A stretch of DNA of 64,000 nucleotides from Closterium sp. NIES-65. Its lineage: Eukaryota > Streptophyta > Zygnematophyceae > Desmidiales > Closteriaceae. The DNA is taken from positions 1,736,001 to 1,800,000 of the forward strand of contig CANXME010002068.1 of the NCBI GenBank assembly GCA_948144175.1. Reading direction: 5' to 3'. The notes under the pieces were generated by a model. The model worked only from the letters and a program-made list of their open reading frames with translations, did not search any database and was not told where the DNA came from. Shown one piece after another: positions 19,622-31,170 of the stretch. The position numbers and the translations under genes are program-made. Position 1 is the stretch's first letter; each line of letters starts with the position of its first letter.

Positions 19622-20313
19622 TTAAGAAAGGCGGTCAATATCCGAAACACGCTTGTGCGCCAGGTAATCACCAACAAGTGGCGAGGCGTCGAGCGAGGCG
19701 GATGGCACCCACGTGTCGTTGTCACTGGTGCGGTCAGTCCAGCGGATCAAGAAATCCACGTGTCGGCCAGATGCGTCAATGCGGACCCGATGAGCGAGGA
19801 TTTTCGAAGGGTCAAGAGTCGGCTCCGGTACAGGTCGTGCCGTCGGGGCAGCTTGCTGACGTGCGATGTCGGTTGTGGCTGGCACGAACTTGCGAAGAAG
19901 GCTGACGTGGAAGGCGTCGTGAATTCGTCAGTCGTCAGGTAGCAACAGCTTCCCGGTGAAGGGTGTCACCATCCTGATAATCTTGAAGGGTCCGCAAAAT
20001 CGTGGCCGTAGTTTCGATGGGCCGGGCAGGTTCAGGTTCTTCGTGTCGAGTAGCACTAGTTGCCCAGTGGTCAAGACGAGTTCCCGTCGGAGAAGGTCGG
20101 TGTATTTGCGGGAAGTAATGTTCGCCTTGCAAATCGAGTCTGCGGCTTTTTCGCGGATGCTTTGAAGTTCCGTCACAAAATTTTCTGACCGTGGGACTGG
20201 GTTGTCGAGCGAGGTTGCCGTGGGAACCGTCGGATCCATCCCGTAATTCAGGAAGAACGAGGAGTGATTAGTCGTGCTCGACGGTGCGTTGTTGAAGGCA
20301 GACTCCAACATGG
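19622..20313 (-). pseudogene. Gypsy integrase C terminus and chromodomain
   Basis: Minus-strand frame encoding the end of the integrase (NYGMDPTVP, then LVLLDTKNLNLPGPSKLRPRF and GPFKIIRMV), a TGA where Trp is expected (19926-19928), and then a chromodomain (RVRIDASGRHVDFLIRW, DNDTWVPSASL) ending at 19622. The chromodomain places the element among chromoviruses, which direct integration to modified histones. The frame resumes upstream at 27590 beyond Copia-2. Confidence 0.88.
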
Positions 20314-20437
20314 TGTCAGATTTATATGACTTAGCTGCTATATGCTATAGTGGGGTAGCACATATGGGGTACAGCTTTCTAGGGTTTGCACTTGTACCCA
20401 ACTTTCCCTTAGTCATTTCATTCCTCATTTTTTCTCA
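20314..20437 (+). repeat. Copia-2 5' LTR
   Basis: TGTCAGATTT to TTTTCTCA. It contains the family core TATAGTGGGGTAGCAC and the hairpin GGGTACA/TGTACCC with CTAGGGTTT in the loop. Confidence 0.93.
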
Positions 20438-20451
20438 TGGTTTCAGAGCAG

Positions 20452-20467
20452 GTTCCCTAGTGGGAAC
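20452..20467 (+). promoter_or_regulatory. Post-primer-site hairpin, Copia-2
   Basis: GTTCCC-TAGT-GGGAAC, a 6-bp stem with a tetraloop three bases after the primer site, followed by GGGCCCACC. Equivalent stems with different sequence sit at the same place in other family members. A packaging, dimerisation or priming role is possible. Confidence 0.6.
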
Positions 20468-20499
20468 GCTTTCTAGGGCCCACCTCGATTTTTTTTTTT

Positions 20500-21330
20500 T
20501 TTCTTGCCCGGAGCGCGCTTCGCTCCTGCCCGAATTGCGCCCCGCGTGCCCTCCCTACCGTCGCGCCGCCCTTAGCAGCCCCTCTCACAGCCCCTTGAGC
20601 CGCCCTTACGGCCCCGCGCACCGCCCTTGCGGCCCCTCGCGCCGCCCGTTGGCCCCTCGCGCCGCCAGTCGACCCCGCGCGCCGCCCTAGCGACCCCTGG
20701 CGCCGCCCGTCGGCTCCGCGCGCCGCCCTTGCAGCCCCTCGCGCCGCCCGTCGGCCCCCCCGTGCGCCGCCCTTGCGGCCCCTTGCGCCGCTTGTCGGCC
20801 CCTCGCGCTGCCCTCCCGGCCCCCCTTACGGCCCCTCGCGCGGCCCCTTACGGCCCCTCGCGCCGCTCTCGCGCCCCCCCCCCCCTACGGCCCATTCGCG
20901 GCCCGCCGTCGCCGCCTCCAGCAGCGGCCGCCGCCGTCCCTGCAGCAGCAGCCGCCACCGCCGTCCCTCCAGCAGCGGCCGCCGCCGCCGTCCCTGAAGC
21001 AGCGGCCGCCGTCCCCGCCTCCTACAGCGGCCCGCCGTCGCCGCCTCCTGCAGCGGTGACCACCGCCGTCCCTGCAGCAGCAGCCGCCACTGTACCTGCA
21101 GCAACCGCGCCGCCCGAGCCGCCGCGCCGCTCGAGCTGCTGAGCCGCTCGAGCTGCAGAGCCGCCGTTCCCGCCGAGCCACCCGAGCCGCTGAGCCGCCC
21201 AAGCCGCCCGAGCCGCCGAGTCGCCGAGCCGCCGAGCTGCTGTTGGTGCCGAGCCGCCGAGCCGCCGAGCCGCCGAGTCGTCCGAGCCGCCCTGTCCGCT
21301 ACACTCGGTCCTTCTCGCCTGCCCGGTAAG
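20500..21330 (+). repeat. Copia-2 GC-rich repetitive leader
   Basis: Degenerate tandem units (GCCGCCCTTGCGGCCCCTCGC-like, then GAGCCGCCGAGCCG-like) fill the space between primer site and gag. There are no conserved coding motifs. Confidence 0.7.
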
Positions 21331-24300
21331 AGCAGCACCTCTACTACTGCGCTGCCCTTAGCCTGCTGCTCGCGCTTCTAGTCTACTGCTGTCATGGCTA
21401 CCCCCAGTGTCCTCGCTTTTGACGCTGAGGGTCGGGCCATTGACTTTGACGTCTGGGTAGATGACCTGCAGCTTTACCTACACTGCGATAGGGCAGACGG
21501 TCTCTCCCTCTTTGACCTCATTTCTGGTGCCTCTCCTGCCCCTGGTGCAAATGCTGACGCCAATGTTCGCTCACAGTGGGCCACACGCAATGCTGCTGCA
21601 CGTCTTGATGTGCGCCGCCACTTGCCCACCGCTGAGCGTGCACACTTTAGCTAGTACAAGAGTGCTAGGACCTTGTATGACGCTGTAGTTGCACGCTACT
21701 CTTCCCCTGCCACTGCTGCACTTAGCCGCCTCATCCTGCCGTACCTCTTCCCTAACCTCGCCGCTTTTCCCACAGCCGCTGACCTCATTACGCACCTTCG
21801 CACTAGTGACATTCGTTACCGCGCTGCCCTTCCCGCTGAGTTCTGCGCCAAGAACCCCCCCCTTATGTACATCACCCTCTACTACATAGTAACCCGGCTC
21901 CCTAACACCCTTCGCGTGGTCAGGGACCACTTTCTCTCTGTTTGCCCCACCACTCTCACCGTTGACCTCCTCGAGGAGCGCCTCCTAGCAGCAGAGAAGA
22001 GCATAGTCGCTGTAGGAGCCTCTCGTGGTGACCCTCGTGCCCCTGTCTTTGAGGGGTGCTCCCCCTCTCCTCTCTTGCCCTCTGTTGCCTCTGCTGCTGC
22101 GGCCGACCTCGTTGGTCTTGAGTCGGTCGGTGCGGCGTCTGCCCCTAGCGGGAGACGCCGCACTGGCAAGGGCAAAGGGGGCAGGGGCGCTGGAGGAGCT
22201 TGCGGGGGCGGTGGAGGTGGCAGTGGAGGCGGCGGAGGGGGTGGGGGTGGCGGTGGGGGTGGTGGCGTGGGTGGGGGCGTCGGTGGCGGCAGTGGAGGCG
22301 GAGGCGGCGGCGGCGGTGGCAGTGGGAGCAAAGGTGGCGGAGGTGGCGGCGGTGGAGGAGGCGGCGGCGGAGGAGGTGGAGCTGGTCGGGGTTGCGCTGC
22401 GCAGAGGGTCGGCTCCGGTGGTGCTCCGCGCCAGCAGCAGCAGCAGCAGAGCACTCGTGAGATCCCCCCCCCTCAGCAGCTTCGTGAGTGGTACGCTGCA
22501 CGCCAGCGGGGTGGGGGTACTAGTCCGTGCATCTACGTCCTACGCACCGGCGACCGCGCAGGTGAGCCGTGCGGGGGTGCGCACTCCACCCAGCGCTGCT
22601 TTGGCCGCCTGATGGACGCTTGGCGTCACCAGTTCCCTGAGGCCACTGAGATCCCTCGCTGGGGCGAGCTGTCTAGGGCGGGAGTAGCTATCTTTGACCT
22701 TGACTTTGATGCTATTCTTGCTGCCGTGTATGCTGTGACAATTAGTGATGAGTGGGGCTGTTACCGGTGTTTTCCGCGCGACTCGGGCATTGGGACTGCT
22801 GCTCTAGGTACTGGTGAGGCTGCTGCTCTAGGTGCTAGCGAGGCTGCTGCTCTAGGTGCCTGTGCGTCTGCTTCCTCAGGTGCTGGTGAGTCTGCTCTCC
22901 CAGGTACTGCGTCGGCTCCGGCCTCCCACACCTTCACCCTTGACTCGGGGGCTTCTCGTTCCTTCTTTCGAGACCGCACCACACTCACGCCGCTTGGTCG
23001 GCCAGTTGCAGTCTCTCTGGCAGACCCCTCTGGGGTACCTGTCCTTGCTCACTTCTCCACTGTCCTCCCGTGTCCGCCGGCCCCCTCTGGCACCCTGTCT
23101 GGTCTTTACCTCCCCTCGTTCTCTACGAACTTGGTGAGTGGTGTTGACCTACAGGATGCGGGGGTTCACCAGTTCACTCCTGCGAGCCAGCGAGTGACCC
23201 ACTGCACGGACGCTCGGACGGGCCGACACTTGGCCACGTTTACACGTCGGCCGGGGTCAGGCCTGTACACACTAACCACTGAGTCTCCTCTAGTCACTGC
23301 GTCTGGTCAGGCAGCTGCGTCGGGTCAGGTGTTTGCTGCGGCGTCCAGGTCTAGTCTTGAGTCTGCCCCCTGCTCGTGTTGCCTCTTGTCTCACGAGACT
23401 CTCCTCTGGCACCACCGCCTTGGTCACCCCTCCTTGCTTCGTCTCCGAGGCATGGCCTCCCGTGTCCTTGTCTCTGGTCTTCCCCGGTCCCTCCCTCCCC
23501 TTCCTCCGGGGCCTGCCCCTACCTGCGTCCCCTGTGTCGAGGGGCGGCAGCGTGCTGCCCCTCACTCCTCCCAGTTTCCTCCGACAGAGGCCCCGCTGCA
23601 GACGCTTCACATGGACGTGTGGGGCCCGGCCCGCGTCCGTGGACAGGGTCACGAGCGCTACTTCCTGCTGGTGGTTGACGACTACTCGCGTTACACCACA
23701 GTCTTCCCCTTGCGCAGCAAGGGTGATGTCACTGAGGTGTTGATCGACTGGATCCGCGCAGCTCGTCGCCAGCTCAGGTAGAGCTTCGGCTCGGACTTTC
23801 CTGTTCTGTGTCTGCACTCTGACAGAGGCGGAGAGTTCTCCTCTGGCCTTCTGCGAACCTGCTGTCGTGCACGAGGCATCCGCCAGACCTTCACGCTTTC
23901 GGACTCTCCACAGCAAAATGGGATTGCTGAGCGCCGCATTGGCATGGTCATGGACGTCGCCCGTACGTCCATGATGCATGTGGCTGCCCCCCATTTTCTG
24001 TGGCCGTTTGCGGTTCGGTACACGGCGCAACAGATCAACCTTCAGCCCAGGGTCTCCATGCCGGAGACCTCCTCAGCTTTGCTATGGACGGGGAAGGTTG
24101 GCGATGCATCTGCGTTCCGTGTCTGGGGATCTCGGGCGTTTGTCCGCGACTTGTCTGCGGACAAGCTGTCCCCTCGTGCTGCTCCCTGCGTTCCGTGTTC
24201 TGTCCTCCCTGGACGCACGTTTGACGAGCCGGTCCCCTACTACCGTCTCTTCCCCTACCACACTCCGTCCCTCCCCCCGCCATCGCTCTTCCTTGTGCCA

Positions 24301-24399
24301 GGTCCCCCCCCGGTAGACCCCCTTCCCCCTCAGGGTCCTGCCCCTTTAGGTGTTTCCCAGGTAGACGCAGTCGAGCCTGTCGAGGTCGCTGGTGACTCT

Positions 24400-24650
24400 G
24401 GTGCTGCTATGGGTGCTGCTCGTGGGTGTGCTGACTCTGGGGGTGCTGAGCGTGTGGGTGCTACACATGGGGGTGCTGAGCTTGGGGGTGTTGAGTCTGA
24501 GGGTGCTAGGACTGGGGGTTCTGAGCCTGGGGGTGCTGAGTCTGGGGGTGCTGAGCCTTGGGGTGCTACGACTGGGAATGCTGAGCCTGGGGGTGCTACG
24601 CCTGGAGGTGCTGAGCCTGGGGGTGCGGAGCCTGAGGGAGCTGGGCCTGC
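24400..24650 (+). repeat. Coding minisatellite in Copia-2 integrase-RT linker
   Basis: Tandem 15-bp-based units of the GGTGCTGAGCCTGGG type encode Gly-Ala-Glu-Pro/Ser-Gly repeats. Similar arrays occur at 34310-34590, 35450-35735 and 51180-51430 in sister copies. Confidence 0.8.
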
Positions 24651-25009
24651 TCGTGTGGCGTCTGGCGGTGCTGGGCCTGGAGGTTCTTCGGGTGCTCCGT
24701 CTCGACACGAGCCACTCTCTCCACAGAAGGTGCGTGAGTGGTTTGCTCCGCGCTGGAGGCGTGCTGCTAGAGCTGGAGGTGCTTCGGCTGCTGAGGGTGC
24801 TGGGGCCACGGGTCCTGGGGGTGCTCTTACTGGGAGTACTGGAGCTACAGGAGCTGGAGCCACTGCGTCTTCTCGTGGTCCGACTGGAGCTGGAGCTGCT
24901 GAGGGTGTTGGCGCTGAGGGTACTGCTGGCGGTACTGGAGGCGGTCCTGCTGGGGGTGCTACTGGTGCTGCTGGAGGTCCTGGAGCTACTGGAGCTGCTG
25001 GGGGTACTA

Positions 25010-25356
25010 TCTCAGAAACCCAGCCACTAGACCACTGGGATAAAAGGGCTTGTTTAAGTAGCGGGTCAGTGCGCCCATAACCCCCCAGGCAACCGTGCCT
25101 GTAACCCTTCCCTAGGATCAAACGGGGATCACCAGTGGACCTCTGACACCCCCCCTCACTGGGATGCCCGAAGTGCTCACACCGGGATTCGAACCCGAGA
25201 CCTTCGCTCTGATACCATCTCAGAAACCCAGCCACTAGACCACTGGGATAAAAGGGCTTGTTTAAGTAGCGGGTCAGTGCGCCCATAACCCCCCAGGCAA
25301 CCGTGCCTGTAACCCTTCCCTAGGATCAAACGGGGATCACCAGTGGACCTCTGACA
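25010..25356 (-). mobile_element. TRIM: 347-bp terminal-repeat retrotransposon in miniature
   Basis: Two identical 139-bp LTRs (25010-25148 and 25218-25356) enclose 69 bp. The duplication TACTA is exact at 25005-25009 and 25357-25361. On the minus strand the LTR begins TGTCAGAGG and ends CTGAGA, the perfect initiator-Met primer site TGGTATCAGAGC follows directly (25206-25217), and the polypurine tract AGTGAGGGGGGG (25149-25160) precedes the 3' LTR. No coding capacity. Identical LTRs mean a very recent insertion, so helper functions were available recently. Confidence 0.95.
25185..25242 (-). promoter_or_regulatory. tRNA-like internal promoter (A and B boxes) in the TRIM
   Basis: Minus-strand TGGTCTAGTGG (25232-25242) fits the Pol III A-box consensus and GGTTCGAATCC (25185-25195) fits the B box exactly, 36 bases apart. 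The B box lies in a T-arm-like stem CGGG-TTCGAAT-CCCG. The A box is in the LTR end, so the primer site falls between the boxes. Pol III use is inferred from consensus match only. Confidence 0.5.
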
Positions 25357-27460
25357 TACTAGAGCTGGAGGTGCTGCTGGCGCTGGTGCTGCCACTGGGG
25401 GTACTGGTTCTGTCCCTGCTGTGTCTGGAGTCGCCACGCGGCCTCGGCCGTACTTCGTTCCGCTTCTTCAGCAGGTTCTTGGTCTCCCGCCTTCTACTGG
25501 TCTTCCTCCTTCCTTAGAGTGTCCAGAGCCTGTCCCGTCGCAGTTACAATTACAGCCGGCCTCCCCACTGCCTGCTCCTTCTCCCTACACTGGTCCTAGT
25601 GGAGGTCTTGCTGAGCGTCGTGAGCCTGCGTCTCGCCCTGCGTCGCCTGTCCGTGCTACTCGCGCTAGTGGTCGTGGTTCGCGTCAGCGTCCTCCTCCTG
25701 TCCCTGGCACGCACCGGATGTCTCTGCGTCCGTCCACTGCTCCTCTGCGTGCCCCTTTGCCTTCTCCTCCTGAGTCCTCTCTTCCTGCTCTTGCCGACCC
25801 GGAGTCGGACTCTCTTCGTGCTGCCAGTCCTACTGTCACGCGTCTCCATGCTACTGTTGTCACTAACCCTTCCTTTGAGTCCACTGCTGCGTCTGCCCTA
25901 GTTGCTGAGCTCGTTGACTACTTTCAGACCTTCTCTCCCACCCCGAAGATGACCACTCTTCGGGTACTGCTGCACATAGCTGCTCACCGTGACTACGAGC
26001 TGCACTCTCTTGACTTCAGCACTGCTTTCTTGCAGGGCAGCCTGCACGAGGAGATCTGGCTGCACCGCCCACTTGGCTTCACTGGGAATTTTCCACCTGG
26101 CACCCAGTGGAGCCTCCGGCGGCCAGTCTACGGTCTCCGCCAGGCACCGCGTGAGTGGCACGACACACTGAGGACTACACTTGCGGCTCTTGGGTTTGCT
26201 CCCTCTACTGCCGACCCGTCGCTGTTTCTGCGCACCGACACTTCTTTGCCGCCGTTCTACATCCTCGTGTACGTCGACAACTTGGTCTTTGCCACAGCTG
26301 ACACTGCTAGACTCGCCCACGTGAAGTCCGAGCTGCAGAAGAGACACACTTGCACAGACCTGGATGAACTGCGCAGCTACCTTGGCTTGCAGATCACCCG
26401 GGACAGAGCACGCCGCACCATTACCCTGACTCAGTCACACATGGTGCAGCAGGTCCTTCAGCGCTTCGGCTTCACGTACTCCTCACCTCAGGCCACTCCT
26501 CTGCCTACTCGCCACTCGCTCTCAGCTCTGCCTTCGGATGAGTCCGTAGAGTCGAGTGGCCCGTACCCAGATCTTGTTGGCTACCTTTTGTACCTGATGA
26601 CCTGCACACGACCTGACCTTGCATACCCTCTTAGCATTCTCGCACGCAATGTTGCTCCTGGGAGACATAGACCAGAGCACATGGCTGCAGCGAAGAGGGT
26701 GTTGCGCTACTTGTGCAGTACGTCGGGCATGGGGCTTGTGCTTGGAGGGCAGAGTCCGGTGGTCCTCACTGGGCACGCAGACGCTTCTTGGGCTGACGAC
26801 CAGGCTACGCAGCGGTCGTCACAGGGTTACACCTTCAGCCTTGGTTGCGGCTCTGTTTTGTGGCGGGCTACCCGCTCGTCTTCTGTTCTCGGCTCGAGTT
26901 GTGAGGGTGAGATCTACGCAGGGGCCATGGCTGCACAGGAGCTTCGTTGGCTCACCTACCTGCTGACTGACCTCGGAGAGCCGCCTCGTTCTCCTCCAGT
27001 GCTGTACGTAGACAACAAGGCCATGCTGGCCTTGTGTCGGGAGCAAAGAGTGGAGCACAGAACGAAGCACACTGCTCTTCGCTACTTCCTTGCTTGTGAG
27101 CTACAGCAGCGTGGTCAGCTGCGCCTTGCGTACGTGGCCTGTGAGGCCAACACTGCTGATATCTTCACCAAGGCACTTGCGCCTTGTGATCATCAGCGCT
27201 TCTATACTCAGCTGGGTCTTTTGCCCACCTTGCCTCACTTGCTCACCCCTTGACCTTGTTTGTACTGTTACATATATATATACACCTGCTCTTGCTTGTC
27301 TAGCCTTGTATATATATGTAATCTTGCATGTGAACTGGCCTTGTGGCCTTGAACTTGTGCTCGGAATGTGTGGTGACTTTGTGATCCACCCTGAGCTTGC
27401 TTTGCTTTGCTTGACTGGTCTTGTGACCCTTTGTTCTCCCCCACTTTGCCTATGGGGGTG

Positions 27461-27584
27461 TGTCAGATTTATATGACTTAGCTGCTGTAGGCTATAGTGG
27501 GGTAGCACATATGGGGTATAGCTTTCTAGGGTTTGCAGTTGTACCCAACTTTCCCTTTGTGATTTCATTCTTCGTTTTTTCTCA
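27461..27584 (+). repeat. Copia-2 3' LTR
   Basis: Eight differences from the 5' LTR over 124 bp. Preceded by CTATGGGGGTG. Confidence 0.93.
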
Positions 27585-29946
27585 CATGGCGACGAAAACT
27601 TCCCAGCGGGCAGGGTCGGGGCAGTTGGTCCGTATCAGCTGCTCCATGGTCTGATTGGTCCGCTCGGTTTGTCCGTCCGTCTGTGGGTGGTATGCTGATG
27701 ATGAGAACTGTAGCTTCGTTCCGTACTGCGCCCACGTCTCCTTCCAGAATTTCGACGTAAAGCTCGGATCTCTGTCGCTGATGATCGCCGAGGGGATGCC
27801 GTGCAGTCGCACAGCCGTTGAGATGAAGAGGCGCGCATTTTCTTCGGCTGTGATTGTTGTTCGGCATGGGGCGAAGTGCGCCATTTTCGTGAAGCGATAG
27901 ACGACAACGAGAACAGCGTCGTTGCCGGATGGCCCAGCTGGCATCCCCGTGACGAAATCCATCGTCACTTGCTGCCACAGTCGTTGACAGCCCAGCTGGT
28001 CGTTGACGTGTCGATTTCATGGCTTGGCACACCCTGCATGAGGACACATAGTGCTGCACGTCGTTAGAGGAGTCAGGCGGTGCGTGGGATTGGGTAGCGA
28101 GATTTGATGGTCACCCTGTTCAACGCGCGATAGTCGATGCACATGCGAAGCCCGCCGTCCTTCTTCGGAGTGAACAGGATCTGCGCCGCGAACGGGGATG
28201 TGCTTGGCCGAATGAACCCTTTCTCCAACACTGCGTCAATTTGTCGGCGCAGCTCCTCTAGTTCCGGCTGGGTCAACCGCCACTGTGTCCGAACAGTTGG
28301 TTGCACGCCAGGCTCTAGCTGGATTTTATGGTCCTCGGGTCTCTCGGGTAGCAGCCCAGGTGGCAGATCTTCGGGGAAAATGTCGGGGTACTGTCGAATG
28401 AGCTCCGCTAAATCCGGAGGTATAGCTGTGCACAGCTTCTCGATGTCCTTTCCGTCGGTGTCCACTGCCAACTCGCGTAAGCAGATAGCAAACAGCTGTG
28501 CGCCCTTGTTGAAATGGCGAGCTATAGTGATGGCCTTGACGCACGGGGCTTGGATGTAGTCAGGTGTCCATGCAGGCAATTTAACTAACCCCTCGTGCTT
28601 GCTGATGCTGCACGATCCCGTGGTCCAGTCGATGACGGGGTTGTGTCGTCGCAGCCAATCACGTCCAAGCAGCACATCGCAGCCGTCCAGTGTCGTCGCG
28701 AGAAACTTCATGCTGAAGCCGAAATCGTCGCCGCATTCGATCTTGACCGTCCGTGTTTCTTCCGTTATCGCCAGAGGCGTCCCATCCACGAGGCGGGCAT
28801 CAATTTCGGGCAGGCACCTGTCAAGTTGCAGCTTGCATCTTTTTGTGCTCGCCAAATTGAAGAGGCTATGGCTGGCCCCCCCATCGACGAACATTTTCAG
28901 ATTATTTTTTAACACCTTTCTAGCGACTAGCACAGGGTGATCCACATGATTATCCCCGTTATTTGACCGAGTGCGATCGATTGCATGAATCGGAATCATG
29001 ACTCGGTGGGGATGGTGGGGTTTGGGCGACGGAGCGTAGTCAGTAAAGGGCCCGCTAATTACTGACTTTTCTCATTTCCCTGCTCCTTCCTGTCGTTCCC
29101 TGTCGGCGACGTTTTCTCGGGGCAGTCTTTCATATAGTGACCTGTCTTTCCACACCGGTAACACGGTCCCTTAGGAGGGCGGTCGGGTGTATGGACGGCG
29201 TTGATAGTGGCCCGATGGGTCTGGCCACGAAAATGGTTTCCATCCCTGGAAGCTGTTCTCGCGTACTACATCAGTGCGTCCGTAGATTCCGCCAGCCGTA
29301 CTACTTCAAGAGATGATGTCGGGCGGCCCCTGCGAACCTCGTATTGAATCTCGTACTTGAGGCCGCTGATGTACTTATCTAACCGCTCTGCTTCCGACAT
29401 GTCATCAACTTGGTCGGCGAGTCCCATGAACGACGCTGTGTAGTCTTGGACAGATGCCATCTGCGACCAGGCACGCAGCTTCATGCGAGCTTGCTCCGAG
29501 GCGGATATGTGCGAGAAACGGTTTCGCAAGGCTACGCCCCACTCCTTCCACGTGCGTATCGTGGTCCCACAAAAGATTGATTCTGCCACTTGATTAGTTG
29601 CAGCAGAGGTCCCGTCTGCCGCATGTGTCACACCTGTCGGCGTCCCTGTTTCCAAGGTCCGGTGCCACCATTCAAGCGCCGCGCTCCGAAGAAGCGAAAC
29701 CGCGTAATTAATACGCGTGGCATCGTCGTTAACGCCCGCAGCAGTGAAGAAGACCTTGACACCGAATAGCCACCCTTCTACTGTAGTCGTCTTGTCCGTA
29801 GGATTAAACGGGGGCGGGTTGACGGGCTTGATCTTGATCGTCGTTACTGCAACTAGCGCTGCTGCCGCTCGCTACCTATCCTCTTCTTCAAAGTCACGTG
29901 TGAGCGCATCCAGCGGATTGCTCATCGCCTGACTGTTGCCCTCGCC
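27585..29946 (-). pseudogene. Gypsy gag (C part), protease, RT start and integrase, with internal deletion
   Basis: Read right to left. The gag core runs 29940-29266 (EWWHRTLETG, then FSHISASEQARMKLRAW). A CCHC knuckle CYRCGKTGHYMKDC lies near 29115-29165. A protease-like domain has [11 protein letters not shown] near 28870, where DSGA is usual. The RT start is [18 protein letters not shown], ending RYPIPR near 28080. The next recognisable segment is already integrase (HYVSSCRVCQAMKS near 28045, MDFVTGMPAG, AYHPQTDGQTERTNQ near 27690). RT palm and RNase H are therefore missing, a deletion at about 28070. Several stops interrupt the rest. The integrase continues at 20313 across Copia-2, and gag continues at 39186 across Copia-4. 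Confidence 0.88.
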
Positions 29947-29998
29947 TGTGAAAATGAACGAGAATGAATGCACTATGAAAGAGTTGGGTACAAGTACT

Positions 29999-30119
29999 TG
30001 TCAAATTAAAATATTGTGTAGGCTATAGTGGGGTAGCCCATATGGGGTACACATTTCTAGGGTTGCATATTTGTATCACTTCCATTCCTTAGTCAATCAT
30101 TCTCGTTCTACTTTCCTCA
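29999..30119 (+). repeat. Copia-3 5' LTR
   Basis: TGTCAAATT to TTCCTCA. Contains TATAGTGGGGTAGCCC, ATATGGGGTACA and TCTAGGGTT. Confidence 0.9.
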
Positions 30120-30132
30120 TGGTATCGAGCAG

Positions 30133-30148
30133 GTTCCCCCGTGGGAAC
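30133..30148 (+). promoter_or_regulatory. Post-primer-site hairpin, Copia-3
   Basis: GTTCCC-CCGT-GGGAAC: same stem as Copia-2 with a changed tetraloop. GGGCCCACCA follows at 30158. Confidence 0.6.
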
Positions 30149-30229
30149 AATGCCTTGGGCCCACCACATCGATCTTTTTTTTTTCCTGCCCGAACCGCGC
30201 TCAGCCCGAGTCGCGCTCCGGGCTCTCAC

Positions 30230-31170
30230 CTCTTCGAGCCGCCCTTCTCAGCGGCCCCGGCGCCCTTCTCAGCGGCCCCGCCGCCCTTCGCTGCGGCCCC
30301 GCCGCCCCACATTGCGGCCCCGCCGCCCTTCTTCGCGGCCCTGCCGCCCTTCGCTGCGGCCGCGCCGCCCCTCGTTGCGGCTCCGCCGCCGTTCGCTGCG
30401 GCCCCGCCGCCCGTCTCAGTGGCCTCGCCGCCCTTCTTCGCAGCCTCGCCGCCCTTCGTTGCGGCCCCGCTGCCTCACGTTGCGGCCCCGCCGTCCTTCG
30501 CTGCGGCCCCGCCGCCCGTCTCAGCGGCCCCGCCGCCCGTCTCAGCGGCCCCGCCACCCGTCTCAGCGGCCCCGCCGCCCTTCGCTGCGGCCCCGCCGCC
30601 CTTCACTGCGGCCCCGCCGCCTCTCTCGCTGCGGCCCCGCCGCCCTACTCAGCGGCCCCGCCGCCCTTCACTGCGGCCCCGCCGCCTCTCTTGCTGCGGC
30701 CCCGCCGCCCTACTCAGCGGCCCCGCCGCCCTTCACTGCGGCCGCGCCGCCTCTCTCGTTGCGGCCCCGCCGCCCTACTCAGCGGCCCAGCCGCCCTTTT
30801 ACTGCGGCCCCGCCGCCCTTCTCAGGGGCCCCGCCGCCCTTCTCACCGGCCCCGCCGCCCTTTACCAGCGGCCCTGCCGCCCCTTCACTGCGGCCCCGCC
30901 GCCCCTTTCACCAGCGGCCCTGCCGCCCTACACCGCCCGCGCCGCCCGAGCCGCCCGAACCGCCCGAGCCGCCCGACCTGCCCGAGCCGCGCGAGCCGCC
31001 CAAGCCGCCCGACTCTCCCGAGCCGCCCGAGCCGCCCGACCAGCCCGAGCCACCCGAGCCGCCCGAGCCGCCCGAGCCACCAGAGCCGCCTGAGCCGCCC
31101 GAGCCGCCTGAGGAGCCGAGCCGCTGGTGCCACGGAGCCGCAGTTGCTGCTGTGCCGTCCGAGCAGCCGT
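30230..31170 (+). repeat. Copia-3 GC-rich repetitive leader
   Basis: Dozens of units near GCGGCCCCGCCGCCCTTC, then GAGCCGCCCGAGCCGCCC units. Two overlapping 340-codon frames here encode only Pro/Ala or Arg/Pro repeats and are not accepted as genes. Confidence 0.75.

Larger units (their letters stand above)
21394..27253 (+). pseudogene. Copia-2 gag-pol, broken
   Basis: Gag starts at ATG 21394 (MATPSVLAFDAEG). The frame holds all copia domains: Gly-rich gag 22200-22390, C-X13-C-X3-H-X4-C knuckle near 22530-22600, protease LDSGASRSFF near 22940, HHRLGHPS near 23410, integrase from 23610, RT, and RNase H ending at 27253. Damage: TAG at 21652-21654 where sisters have CAG; TAG at 23779-23781; an in-frame loss of about 20 residues near 24205; the TRIM at 25010-25361, which shifts the frame by one; an in-frame deletion near 25915 joining LVAELVD directly to YFQTF and removing the RT start; and RT motif YVDN instead of YVDD at 26270-26281. 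It cannot make active protein. Confidence 0.92.
20314..27584 (+). mobile_element. Copia-2: short-LTR copia element, defective, carrying a TRIM
   Basis: LTRs 20314-20437 and 27461-27584 (124 bp each, 8 differences). The duplication CATGG is exact at 20309-20313 and 27585-27589. The element is inserted in the gypsy integrase. Primer site TGGTTTCAGAGC is at 20438-20449 and the polypurine tract at 27450-27460. Confidence 0.95.

Noticed and set aside
21882..22454. Minus-strand poly-Pro frame of 190 codons
   Set aside because: Antisense shadow of the Gly-rich stretch in Copia-2 gag; the same applies to 48659-49159 and 24330-25286.
25149..25242. tRNA gene suggested by a T-arm and A/B boxes
   Set aside because: No acceptor stem and no convincing anticodon arm; it is part of a TRIM and contains its primer binding site.
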